In this document: positions 55,901 through 63,688 of the stretch, one piece after another
Position numbering within the stretch: position 1 is the first letter of the stretch
Layout of the letters: the number at the start of each line of letters is the position of its first letter
DNA from: JAJDYQ01 sp963662865
GTDB taxonomy: Bacteria; Pseudomonadota; Gammaproteobacteria; JAJDYQ01
Reading direction: 5' to 3'
NCBI GenBank assembly: GCA_963662865.1
Contig: OY759969.1
Coordinates: 558,001 to 622,000 of the forward strand
DNA: 64,000 nucleotides
Translations under genes and position numbers: made by a program
The notes under the pieces: model-generated
Seen by the model: the letters and a program-made list of their open reading frames with translations, nothing else
What the model was told of the DNA's origin: nothing
Database searches by the model: none

Positions 55901-57154
55901 ATTATCCCCGGCCACCTTATTATGGGAATCGTACTCGCGGGGACGCCTGCGGAATTTACTGCGACCTCCATGATCGGGTTTATTGCTTTGGCCGGTATTA
56001 TTGTACGCAATTCAATTCTCCTGGTTGATTTTGCCACACATCAGGTAAGGGCTGGCAGGACCAGTGCCGAAGCCGTTATTGATGCATGTCGTGCCAGGAC
56101 GCGTCCTATTATCATCACCGCTTTGGCGCTGGTAGCCGGTTCTGCCGTTATCCTTTTTGATCCAATCTTTCAGGGGATGGCGATTTCTCTATTGTTTGGC
56201 GTTCTGATTTCCTCTGTGCTGACCCTGGTTGTTATACCGCTTGGCTGTATTTCCGCCGGCCCATATCTATGTCCTGAATGCCCAAGGCCGTTTTCAGATA
56301 TAAACGGAGCGCCTGACGATTCTGATGGCTCAACTGGTGGCGGCTGGCTTGATGCGGTGTGGCCCAAGGCTTCTGCCGCCGGTATTACAGGTTTTTTCAT
56401 ACTGCGTGCAGTAGCAATCAGGATTGATATGGCCGCCAGGACCGGTTATGAGCGAACCAGGAAATTTCTCGATGATGGTAGTGAAAAAGTGATTACTCAT
56501 GCCGGGCGGATCAAGGCCGAGTTTCAGACAAGAGAACAGGAGGCATTAAGGAAGTTTGATGAAGAAAACAAGTCTGCTTCCGCAGAACACAGGCCGGCAA
56601 AGAAAGTTGCCGTAAAAGGCACCACGGAAGAGTCAAAACATAAGACCACTGAAACCAGGGCGGAGCAACCCCAAACCACTACCGGCAAGTCTCAGGTTAA
56701 AGCGGCTTCGGTAGAGCCCGGTACGGACAAAGCCGGAACTGCCCCCATGACAGAGGCAGATAATGTCTCTATGCGTGACCTGCCGGACGCCGAGAAAAGT
56801 GTTCGCAAACAGGTAAGACAAGATAAATCTGTACCGGTCATTAGCAAACGTGCGGCAAGAAAGAAAAAGGCGCAAGCGACATCTCCCGCAAGGAAACGTC
56901 CGTTAGTTCGCGCTAAAACCACTGGAGGCGAAGGGAAAACCCCGGTGTCCAACTCTATTGATTTACCGGCCGAACCGAATCTAGAAGCAGAACATTCAAA
57001 GAATAGCGCGACGGATAAAAAGGATGTAAAAGAGAAAGCCAAAACGGTAACAACCGCGCAAAAAACCGGACTGAAAACACCATTGGCTAACTCGATAATA
57101 CCGGCCCGCGGGAAAGCTAATCGGCGCGGTATCCGTCTAAACCCGGATATATGA
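52937..57154 (+). CDS. RND multidrug/solute efflux permease with extended basic C-terminal tail
   Basis: 1405 residues; normal RND permeases are about 1030-1050. Twelve membrane helices, the large periplasmic porter domains and the helix IV charged pair of 'SIGILVDDAIVVIENIYRRW' are present, so the pump core looks functional. After about residue 1105 come a 'CPEC' motif, one additional hydrophobic stretch ('AAGITGFFILRAVAIRI') and then roughly 270 residues rich in Lys, Ala, Thr and Glu with no fold visible. The tail would face the cytoplasm. It pairs with the adaptor upstream; substrate unknown. The short N-terminal extension ('MSDDHKKSKAEAG') is also charged. Confidence 0.88.
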   Translation: MSDDHKKSKAEAGITAQNAVMDSTASQERSLGLAGRVAQAFIHSPITPLLFFAMLAMGLMGLLLTPRQEDPQISVPMIDIYVQYPGATAVEVASLAIEPLERIMSEIPGVKHVYSVAERGQGMVTVRFIVGEEMGPSIVKVHDKIQSNMDKMPPGVRPPLVKPVGIDDVPIVTLTLWSENLDQGQLRTLSNDILQRLKEIPDTGSSFIVGGLREQIRVQVRPERLSGYNVSLDQVVQAIRTANSERKAGDAESSGKYFMVYTGSFLRAADDVADLVIATRNGTPVYVRDVADVAEEPEEPKSLVTYYSGRGRDDRHTVNGVPAVTIAIAKKVGSNGVTVAENILSKIELLRSDEIELITPDVHVEVTRNYGETAHNKVNALILKLFIATGAVTILVWFFLGWRPALVVTLVIPVVLLMTVFSAWVGDFTIDRVSLFALIFSIGILVDDAIVVIENIYRRWLENGVTDTVTAIDAVREVGNPTILATFTVVAALMPMAFVSGLMGPYMSPIPMLGSVAMVISLFAAFVFVPYLAMRIKPGMVALRKAEEAERKDNERVSSILDKTLIPLIEDSRKGKIFLVSLIVIFFFVCAMFLLKLVPVKMLPYDNKPEFSVVTNMPAGTALSVTANLTNMVAERIRDEVPHVTAMQTYIGTARPFDFNGMVRHYYLRDRPWQSEIQVQLADKNERGESSHELAVMARKIINEIVTDYNDMNPASGKGVRTTVVEMPPGPPVLQTVVAEIYGPDAETRRDVANQMTQIFEETEGMADVDNYLQDEFEVWRFEVDVDKAVRRGISVDTINRNLSLALGENRLGDVKRGSVLEPTYIVLEVPLSERSDMSRLGDLPIPMSDGQETIPLAELGVFVRTRHDHIIYHKDLRPVEYVVGDAVGRLGAPVYPMLKINDALQLKENKTVDGVNMKSTFAGAPEDSGYSAFEWGGEWTVTYETFRDMGLAFGVALIVIYILVVWEFGNFIIPAIIMAPIPLTLLGIIPGHLIMGIVLAGTPAEFTATSMIGFIALAGIIVRNSILLVDFATHQVRAGRTSAEAVIDACRARTRPIIITALALVAGSAVILFDPIFQGMAISLLFGVLISSVLTLVVIPLGCISAGPYLCPECPRPFSDINGAPDDSDGSTGGGWLDAVWPKASAAGITGFFILRAVAIRIDMAARTGYERTRKFLDDGSEKVITHAGRIKAEFQTREQEALRKFDEENKSASAEHRPAKKVAVKGTTEESKHKTTETRAEQPQTTTGKSQVKAASVEPGTDKAGTAPMTEADNVSMRDLPDAEKSVRKQVRQDKSVPVISKRAARKKKAQATSPARKRPLVRAKTTGGEGKTPVSNSIDLPAEPNLEAEHSKNSATDKKDVKEKAKTVTTAQKTGLKTPLANSIIPARGKANRRGIRLNPDI

Positions 57155-57206
57155 GGGAAGCTCTGAAGAAATCCGTCTCGGACCTGTCAGTGCATGGAAA
57201 GCAACA

Positions 57207-57362
57207 ATGCAATCTTTTGTTTTGAAAACACTGGGTTACATTCAGGCTTTTGGTCGAGGTATTGCAACGGCACATCGAGAGATGCAAAAGAACGGAAATC
57301 CAGAGTTGAAGTTTGACGTTAACCCAAGCACAGTGCTCTGCATACTTAGGAGAAAACCATGA
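57207..57362 (+). pseudogene. AlbA_2/Schlafen-like ATP-binding protein, C-terminal remnant
   Basis: The frame ending at 57360-57362 reads 'LKTLGYIQAFGRGIATAHRE' then 'MQKNGNP', a C-terminal motif ('FGRGI---Q-E---NGNP') of AlbA_2-domain ATP-binding proteins. Only the last 50 or so residues remain. Its stop overlaps the ATG of the ParA remnant as ATGA, so the two were a translationally coupled pair before decay. Confidence 0.65.
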
Positions 57363-58211
57363 ACAGGCCAGTCTTGACCTTTTTCAATATAATAGAGGAG
57401 GCGTTGGCAAGACTTCGCTGATTTATCACCTGGCACGGATGTATTCCATTCTCGGTAAAAAAGTGGCTATTGCCGATCTGTACCCACAGGCCAACCTTAC
57501 TGCGGCATTCCTGACCGAAGAAAAAATTGAAACGCTTTGGAAAGAACAACAGTTCGGCTCCACCATCTATCATTGTGTAAAGCCCCTCGCAGGGGTGGGA
57601 GATATTAAATGGGGGCGCAACAGATCGGGGCCGATATCATTCTAGTCAATATTGAGCCCAATCTGGGGGCCATAAACCGATCTGTATTGATTGCAACCGA
57701 CTTTGTTGTGATTTCGCTTGGAGCCGGTCTGTTCTCGTTACAAGGATTAAAGAACCTTGGTCCGACGCTAAGGTCCTGGAAAAGCCTGTGGAGCAAACGA
57801 ATGGATAACTGGAAGGAGAATAAAGAAGGCAGTCATTATGAGGACTTGTCTCTGCCCGAAGGGAAAATGCAGCCCATCGGATATGTATGCCAGCAGCATG
57901 GTGTGCGTTTAGACCGCCCGGTGAAGGCATATGAAAAATGGGTAAACCGAATTCCGCAGGTTTACCGAGAAGCTGTGTTAGAGGAAGCAGGTTCGGCATC
58001 TATGAAACCAATGGATGACTCATATTGTCTGGCAACCATTAAACATTATCGAAGTCTCATCCCTCTGGGACAGGAATATCGTAAACCGATCTTCAGGCTC
58101 ACCCCGGCAGATGGCGCAATCGGACCGCAGGCAAATGCCGTTCGGGATGCGAAAAATGACTTCAAGGCGTTGGCTGAAAAAATTGTCGGTGAAATTGAAC
58201 GCCATGTATAA
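57359..58211 (+). pseudogene. ParA-family ATPase, frameshifted with internal deletion
   Basis: ATG at 57359 with AGGAGAAAACC before it. The first codons 'MNRPVLTFFN' are in one frame and the Walker A ('RGGVGKTSLIYHLA') in the next, a one-base frameshift near 57385. After 'HCVKPLAGVGDI' the protein jumps to 'GAQQIGADIILVNIEPN', missing an internal piece and again changing frame at about 57610. The C-terminal half to 58211 is otherwise well preserved. It was a cytoplasmic deviant Walker ATPase working with the upstream AlbA_2 protein; this copy cannot work. Confidence 0.75.
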
Positions 58212-58360
58212 GCAACAAAGCATGGGCAACACAAGCCAGATTATTTCGGGCCGAAAAAACTGAGTGCCTGCCTGATTACCCGGCAGGATAGCCCTTTCAA
58301 TCGCAGGGCGCGGCCTCTTATGCTACATTTAAAGCGCAATGTTTCCTCGCGGGTATTTCC

Positions 58361-58705
58361 ATGCGGCACTTTGGAATAACAATCATATCGTTACTATCGC
58401 TCGTATCACCGGTTTTAGTGGCGATGCCACCGGCGCCGGCCGGCCCTTATCAGTCGCTGGAAGATGATCTGGCTCGGGGGGAACCTCCTTCGGCAGCTTC
58501 ACGAGAACGAGCGGTACAGCATTCCGGCGGTTTCAATAGGTCCGATAATAAGTCATTCAGGGATGGTGCCTGCGAGGATAACCCCTTGCAGCACAGGGGG
58601 AGTGAGAGCCGGCAATCCGGCTCGGTTGAGCGTAATCAGTGGGATTGGGGCATCCCTGAGCCTTTAAGATATGGCAATTCCGCACCGGGCAAACCACTGT
58701 ATTGA
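58361..58705 (+). CDS. Secreted hypothetical protein (114 residues)
   Basis: A clear signal peptide ('ITIISLLSLVSPVLVA', cleavage near residue 21) precedes about 90 polar residues rich in Ser, Arg and Gly, with a Pro/Trp-containing C-terminus ('WDWGIPEPLRYGNSAPGKPL'). No Cys at the mature end, so not a lipoprotein. No known family. It sits between the ParA remnant and the intact ParA gene. Confidence 0.55.
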   Translation: MRHFGITIISLLSLVSPVLVAMPPAPAGPYQSLEDDLARGEPPSAASRERAVQHSGGFNRSDNKSFRDGACEDNPLQHRGSESRQSGSVERNQWDWGIPEPLRYGNSAPGKPLY

Positions 58706-58866
58706 CGTTAACGGCACGATAAATACCAGTGATCGGACAATATGGCAAATCAGAACCGGTTGATGTGTCTGGATTATGGCGTTATGCCACATATCATTTT
58801 GATGGTTTGATTGGCTGCATGGGAGTGGCTGGATCAAATATGCTAATCTTCGTCGCAGACTACAGT

Positions 58867-58897
58867 AAGGAAACCCTGATTAAATCAGAGCTTCCGT
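58867..58897. repeat. Dispersed ~30 bp palindrome (copy 9)
   Basis: GGAAACCCTGATTAAATCAG then AGCTTCCGT. The arms GGAA...TTCC complete the palindrome. It is 45 bp before the ParA-like gene and 21 of its bases are identical to the copy at 52824. Confidence 0.65.
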
Positions 58898-58941
58898 AGC
58901 CATTACAGCAATGTTGGGAAACAAGGAGTAAGCCTCAGGCG

Positions 58942-59559
58942 ATGATTACTGTGATCGGTAATTTGAAAGGTGGAGCAGGCAAGAGTACGGTGGCTTTCAA
59001 TATGGGGGTCTGGCTTGCCATGGCGGGCCGCACTGTTGTGGCCTATGACCTTGATCCTCAGAAGACGCTCCATGATGTCGCCTCAATCAGGGAGCAACAA
59101 GGCTATGAACCGCAGTTTCCCGTTTACCTGCCGGATACGCAACTGGACAGAAAACTGCTGTCTCATAATGGTGATGTACTGATAGACGTGGGATCTGCCA
59201 ACATTGACGGCATGAAAACGGCGATATCGGTGTGTCACAGAATCTTGGTCCCGGTTCCGCCCAGCCAGGCGGATATATGGTCAACCCAACGGTTTATCCG
59301 TATTATTGAAGAAGTCAGGGGCGATGATATGCCAGAACTGCTGGCATTTATAAACCGTGCGGATACACATCATGCCGTGAGGGAATCTAATGAAACTGCC
59401 GTCGCACTGGCAACACTGCCGGGTATCAGGCTACTTGATTGCAGGCTGGGCCAAAGAACGGCATTCCGGCGTTCTTTTAGTGAAGGACTGGCCGTTTACG
59501 AGCTTGAACCGCGTAGTAAGGCTGCGACTGAAATATTGGCGTTGTCAGCAGAACTTTGA
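58942..59559 (+). CDS. ParA-like ATPase
   Basis: 205 residues. Deviant Walker A 'LKGGAGKSTVAFNMGVWLAM', 'VAYDLDPQKTLHDVAS' (Walker A') and 'VLIDVGSANIDGM' (Walker B-like). Short ParA/MinD-type proteins of this kind position cargo on the nucleoid or membrane. There is no parB and no plasmid feature, so plasmid partition is unlikely. It lies 18 bp before the TPR protein on the same strand and probably forms an operon with it and the DUF302 gene, together downstream of the RND genes. Confidence 0.82.
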   Translation: MITVIGNLKGGAGKSTVAFNMGVWLAMAGRTVVAYDLDPQKTLHDVASIREQQGYEPQFPVYLPDTQLDRKLLSHNGDVLIDVGSANIDGMKTAISVCHRILVPVPPSQADIWSTQRFIRIIEEVRGDDMPELLAFINRADTHHAVRESNETAVALATLPGIRLLDCRLGQRTAFRRSFSEGLAVYELEPRSKAATEILALSAEL

Positions 59560-59577
59560 TTAAGGGGTGCAAGTAAC

Positions 59578-60615
59578 ATGAAAGTCGTTTCACAGTTAAT
59601 TGTTTTTGTTGTTCTGCTGGTAGTCGGCTGGGCAGCCTATGAAAAACACACTGCCTTTCGTGAGCTTGTAAAAGATATTGCTCAATATAGCGGCCTCATG
59701 GCCGATCATTCTCAGGTGTCAGCAACCACAGGTGCAAATGATACGATTCCTGCGAAAAAACCGGCGACGGCGGTAACGACAGGCGAGCGAGTTGCGAATA
59801 TAGATCAATCGGGTAAGGCAGAAGTAAAAATGCAGAATCCGCAGGGGCCGGGTCCTGTATTAAAGCCTGTAAATTCGCAGATACTTCCAGAGCTTGACTC
59901 TTTGAGGGAATCTGGCACAACGAGACAATCTAAAGCCTCGCAGCCCCAACAAGAGCTTCCGGGCCAACAGCAGGATACAGCCACGGATTACGGCTTGGCT
60001 GAATCAGGACCGGCGACAGTAAGTGCCAGAAGTGAAGCAGACCGGGTAGCAGCCATTGCCGATATGCAAGGCAGTCTGGTATCAGGCGATAACCCGTTAC
60101 AAACGCAAAGCGGGGATGCCAGCGATCCACATCCTGAGGCAAAGCCCGCAGCGAATACAGCAGAGCTTGCGAAGGCACAGGATAAGTGGTCAAAATATCC
60201 CCAAGATATTTCCGGGGCCCAGGAGGTGACAGAACCTTCCGGTGAACCAGTGCCGCCCGCATATTCGGCTGCAACAACACCTGAGATAAATACTCTTCAG
60301 CGCAAACAAAATGCCCTCGTCGGTTTAGCTGCCGCAAGGCAGGCGTGGCACAGTGGTCAATCCGGGGAAGCTGTTCAGCAATATATGCGCCTCATGCGGG
60401 AATACGGCAATCATCCGGATTTTGCAGGAGAGCTGGGAAATATCTATTTTGCCCGTGGAGAAGCAGAGCTTGCCGTCAATGCGTATTCCGAGGCGGTTGT
60501 TCGGTTGCTCAGGAACGGCGATAACCCACGCGCCAGAAAAACCCTGCATATTATCCATAACCTGAATCCGGGACGGGCGAGTATACTACAGAAGCACTTT
60601 GCCCCTCTACGTTAG
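59578..60615 (+). CDS. Membrane-anchored TPR protein with disordered linker
   Basis: 345 residues. One N-terminal helix ('QLIVFVVLLVVGWAAYE') anchors it in the inner membrane; residues 45-240 are low-complexity (Ala, Gln, Pro, Thr, Ser), probably a periplasmic linker; the C-terminus has TPR-like helices ('AWHSGQSGEAVQQYMRLMRE', 'ELGNIYFARGEAELAVNAYS'). Start ATG follows AGGGG-like sequence. Between parA and the DUF302 gene, it probably scaffolds a complex on the periplasmic side. Function unknown. Confidence 0.8.
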   Translation: MKVVSQLIVFVVLLVVGWAAYEKHTAFRELVKDIAQYSGLMADHSQVSATTGANDTIPAKKPATAVTTGERVANIDQSGKAEVKMQNPQGPGPVLKPVNSQILPELDSLRESGTTRQSKASQPQQELPGQQQDTATDYGLAESGPATVSARSEADRVAAIADMQGSLVSGDNPLQTQSGDASDPHPEAKPAANTAELAKAQDKWSKYPQDISGAQEVTEPSGEPVPPAYSAATTPEINTLQRKQNALVGLAAARQAWHSGQSGEAVQQYMRLMREYGNHPDFAGELGNIYFARGEAELAVNAYSEAVVRLLRNGDNPRARKTLHIIHNLNPGRASILQKHFAPLR

Positions 60616-60659
60616 TTCGCGATACATTTTTCGGTACTTAATCCTGACGAGGAGAAGCA

Positions 60660-61349
60660 ATGGTAGTCTTGCGCAATATTCTGGCCTTGATTGGCCTGAT
60701 AGCCCTGATAGGCGGTGGTTACGCCTACTCAAAGTACAAGCCAATGTATGATGAATACCAGCCTGTGATGCTCACAATTGAGCAAATCGGCCTGGAAAAA
60801 ATGAAATTCATGATGGCCGGGATGGCAGACTGGGATATTCCTGCCCTCATCAGGTTGGGTGATGAACTTGACCCCAAAGCTCCAGAAGTTTACAGAAAAA
60901 TGATAAGTCGGCTGATTGAGACCAGAAACTCCGCCGATGCAACCGTATGGAAAATTCCTGTTGAAGAAGGTCTGTCGGTCGAAGATGTTGAATTATCCAT
61001 GAAGAATGTAGCGAATGAGCACAATATAAAAAACGTCGGTGAATTACCATTATCTGATCAGGTTGAGCTAATGACGGGCGAGGAACAGCGTTTCCTGAAA
61101 ATCTACATGTTTTGCAATCCGTTAACGGCAATGAACATGGTGCAGCATAGTGATGCGTATTCAGCCTATCTTCCCTGTAGAATCTCGTTAATTGAAGATA
61201 AAGAGGGAAAACTCTGGTTATACGCCTTGGATATGGACATGATGATCTGGGGTGGCGCAACGCTGCCGGATTTTCTTGAAGAGGAAGCACTTAGTGTGCG
61301 TTCCATAATCAAGGATATTATGAAGCGAGCCGCAGAAGGTGATTTCTAA
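60660..61349 (+). CDS. Membrane-anchored DUF302-like protein
   Basis: 229 residues. One N-terminal helix ('ILALIGLIALIGGGYAYSKY'), a helical region, then a DUF302-like domain ('LSVEDVELSMKNVANEHNIK', 'FLKIYMFCNPLTAMNMVQ', 'LPCRISLIEDKEGKLWLYAL'). The 'LPCR-' motif with a single Cys and the following acidic turn are also in the cytochrome-DUF302 fusion at 38110. Start has GAGGAG a few bases upstream. It is the last gene of the ParA-TPR-DUF302 group. Function unknown. Confidence 0.8.
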   Translation: MVVLRNILALIGLIALIGGGYAYSKYKPMYDEYQPVMLTIEQIGLEKMKFMMAGMADWDIPALIRLGDELDPKAPEVYRKMISRLIETRNSADATVWKIPVEEGLSVEDVELSMKNVANEHNIKNVGELPLSDQVELMTGEEQRFLKIYMFCNPLTAMNMVQHSDAYSAYLPCRISLIEDKEGKLWLYALDMDMMIWGGATLPDFLEEEALSVRSIIKDIMKRAAEGDF

Positions 61350-61377
61350 GGCGACTCTGCTTGAGTCAGAGCATTGT
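61348..61377. repeat. Dispersed ~30 bp palindrome (copy 10)
   Basis: AAGGCGACTCTGCTTGAG followed by TCAGAGCATTGT, a diverged member directly after the DUF302 stop and about 110 bp before the tRNA. Confidence 0.4.
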
Positions 61378-61484
61378 TCTCCGTGCCCTGACAGAATGTA
61401 GTGGACTCATAGCATGGTATTGACAAAACGGGAGCGAAACGGGAGAATCCGCGCCCCCTTTGGCCTGTCGGTTGAAAGGTTTGT

Positions 61485-61561
61485 GGCTATGTAGCTCAGT
61501 CGGTTAGAGCACAGCATTCATAATGCTGGGGTCGGTGGTTCAAGTCCACCCATAGCTACCA
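61485..61561 (+). tRNA. tRNA-Met (CAT), elongator
   Basis: Full cloverleaf: acceptor GGCTATG with CATAGCT (G-U at the first pair), D arm 'AGCTCAGTCGGTTAGAGC', anticodon stem CAGCA/TGCTG with loop TTCATAA, T arm GGTGG-TTCAAGT-CCACC, and an encoded CCA end. The acceptor lacks the C1-A72 mismatch of initiator tRNA, so this is the elongator species. Confidence 0.95.
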
Positions 61562-61835
61562 TATTTCACGAAGTCATTCGCGGGCTGGTTGCTCAACAGG
61601 TATCTTGAAGTATTAACTACGGGCGGCTGTTCGAGCCCTGGCCGGTACGGCAATGATTCTTAACAGAGTGGTTTTGCCAGTACCATTAATATATAAATCA
61701 TGGATTTCTGGTCGCAGAATCGTTAATATGAGGGGGATTGAGGGTCTTTTGCTAAATGGAGGTTCCGATTGTCCTTCAGGTTAGCTATGCTTGGCACTTA
61801 AAGTTATTAATTCTGGTAATAAGGGAAGCTCAGAG

Positions 61836-62645
61836 ATGAACATTATTAAGTTTTCAAAAATCATAGTAGTAATGCTGCCGCTTTTTGCGGCCTTAGGTAT
61901 GGTGCCCTCAGTGGTTTCTGCTCATGACTCTGGTTTTGTACATAATGCCAGCGGCACGTTCACCGGCGATGGTGTAGGCGGTTGCCTGCATACCACGCGA
62001 TGGACCCCCGATATGGGGGAGTGCGGTCAGTCTGATTCCGATGGTGATGGTGTGCCCGACGACAAAGATCGTTGTCCTGGCACACCTAAAGGCGTTTCCG
62101 TAAATGAGAGCGGTTGTGGCATCGACAGCGATGGCGATGGAGTTGCTGATTATGAAGATAATTGTCCGGGCACGCCTAAAGGCGTTTCCGTAAATGAGAG
62201 TGGTTGTGGCATCGACAGCGATGGCGATGGAGTTGCTGATTATGAAGATAATTGCCCGGGCACGCCCCGTGGCGCACGTGTGGATACCCGCGGCTGCGAT
62301 CTCACTACCAGGATTAATGTGCCGGGTGTTTACTTTGACTTTGATCGTGCAACTCTGAAAGAACCCGCCAAGGCTGTTCTGGACGGCGCTGTTGCCCAGA
62401 TCAATAGTAACGCCAGTAAAGTCAAGTCTGTAGACGTAACAGGTCACACAGACAGCATTGGTCCCGAAGCTTATAATCAGGCACTGTCTGAACGCCGCGC
62501 CAATTCAGTGAAGTCCTATCTGGAAGGCAAAGGTGTATCCAACATCAATGCCAGAGGTGAAGGCGAGTCCAGCCCTGTGGCTGACAATAAGACCCGCGAA
62601 GGCCGTTCCATGAACCGTCGTGTTGAAATCAAGGTAAATATGTAA
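61836..62645 (+). CDS. OmpA-family outer-membrane protein with thrombospondin type 3 repeats
   Basis: About 269 residues from the ATG at 61836 ('MNIIKFSKIIVVMLP'), with a signal peptide ending near 'SVVSA'. Mature part: a short N-terminal segment with Cys pairs, three TSP3 calcium-binding repeats ('SDGDGVADYEDNCPGTP') and a C-terminal OmpA domain with the peptidoglycan-binding 'VDVTGHTDSIGPEAYNQALS' and 'NRRVEIKV'. It anchors the outer membrane to the cell wall. No beta-barrel is encoded. A strong terminator follows, so it is a single-gene unit. Confidence 0.92.
   Translation: MNIIKFSKIIVVMLPLFAALGMVPSVVSAHDSGFVHNASGTFTGDGVGGCLHTTRWTPDMGECGQSDSDGDGVPDDKDRCPGTPKGVSVNESGCGIDSDGDGVADYEDNCPGTPKGVSVNESGCGIDSDGDGVADYEDNCPGTPRGARVDTRGCDLTTRINVPGVYFDFDRATLKEPAKAVLDGAVAQINSNASKVKSVDVTGHTDSIGPEAYNQALSERRANSVKSYLEGKGVSNINARGEGESSPVADNKTREGRSMNRRVEIKVNM
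62081..62260 (+). repeat. 90 bp tandem duplication in the OmpA/TSP3 gene
   Basis: Two adjacent, nearly identical 90 bp units encode 30 residues each (beginning 'GVSVNESGCGIDSDGDGVAD'). Only a couple of bases differ, so the copy is recent and keeps the frame. Confidence 0.85.
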
Positions 62646-62667
62646 GACGGTCTTTTATTGATGGAAT

Positions 62668-62699
62668 AAAAACGGCGGCCATGGTGCCGCCGTTTTTTT
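62668..62699 (+). terminator. Intrinsic terminator after the OmpA gene
   Basis: Stem AAACGGCGGC / GCCGCCGTTT with a 6-base loop followed by a run of T, about 25 bp after the stop codon. The sequence is near-symmetric (A-run on the other side) and could also serve the opposite strand. Confidence 0.9.
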
Positions 62700-62918
62700 G
62701 TCCTGGGATATTCTCCATTTATCTTTCGGAGTGTCCGCTTTGAATATTGTTGAACCTGTGAGAATAACGGCAGGGCATCAGTAGAGCATTACAGAGGGCC
62801 CGCTGGCGGTATCTTGAGGGTCAGGGGATTCCGAGCTGGAACCAGCCTTTTGAAAAGGCCTACCCAAGCTATTGCTTATGTCGGGACGGCGGCCCGGGGA
62901 AGTTGAACCGAGGTCTGG

Positions 62919-63581
62919 CTACTTCTTTTCAGTGGCTAGTGCCAGTTCCTCTTCGGAAAGGTGGTGCATTAGATACACCATACCTTCATAGCTGCCGGCC
63001 TGAGAACCGTTGATCAGGAATTTGCCATTGACCGTAGCTGCGGGTACGCCCGTGATATTGGACGCTTCGACAAGTTTACGCACCTTCTGAATTTTTACAT
63101 CAACGCTGAAAGAACGATAGGCTTGAGTAAATTTTTCACGATCAATACCACGAGATTCGGCAAAATCAATCAGGTCAGCTTCTTTGTAAAGACGCTGTTT
63201 CCTTTCATGTATGGCGATTAAAAGCGGTTCATGCAGCTCATCAACTACCCCAAGCGTTTCGGCAGCATAGTAAAACCGAGCATGAGCTTCCCACTTTGGA
63301 TTCAAGACGGCAGGAATACGCACGAATACGACGTTTTCATTCTTGTTTTTTAGCCAGCCTTTGACATAAGGTTCGAAACGATAGCAGTGTGGGCAGCCAT
63401 ACCAGAAAAATTCCGCGACCTCGACTTTCCCTTCAGGGGCCGACGTGGCCTGTGCAGGTTCTATACGCTCATAGTGAATCCCCTCTGTAGGCTCTGATGC
63501 CTTTTCTTCAGCGTGAATCAGTGTGGTGATACTTAATACCAGAGAGAAAACCAGCGTGGAAAAAAAATACTTATGGTTCAT
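62919..63581 (-). CDS. dsbA: Thiol:disulfide interchange protein DsbA
   Basis: 220 residues from the ATG at 63581 ('MNHKYFFSTLVFSLVLS', signal peptide); the frame is open 15 codons further but those are not needed. The thioredoxin fold with helical insert shows the active site 'WYGCPHCYRFEPYV' (CPHC) and the cis-proline loop 'TGVPAATVNGK'. It oxidises cysteines of exported proteins in the periplasm. It lies next to a cytochrome c4-like gene on the same strand, a frequent gammaproteobacterial pairing. Confidence 0.94.
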   Translation of the reverse strand: MNHKYFFSTLVFSLVLSITTLIHAEEKASEPTEGIHYERIEPAQATSAPEGKVEVAEFFWYGCPHCYRFEPYVKGWLKNKNENVVFVRIPAVLNPKWEAHARFYYAAETLGVVDELHEPLLIAIHERKQRLYKEADLIDFAESRGIDREKFTQAYRSFSVDVKIQKVRKLVEASNITGVPAATVNGKFLINGSQAGSYEGMVYLMHHLSEEELALATEKK

Positions 63582-63688
63582 TGTAGGAATTTCTGAGCTA
63601 TGTATGAATGCCGTATTAGAAGCCATATGTGATGACAGGTTCCATATTGCAATAAAAAAATTCTGCCGGGTGGCAGAGCTTTAACGTA

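Noticed and set aside
58942..59559. ParA gene as sign of a plasmid or phage partition locus
   Set aside because: No parB, no centromere-like repeats and no replication gene; the surroundings are chromosomal.
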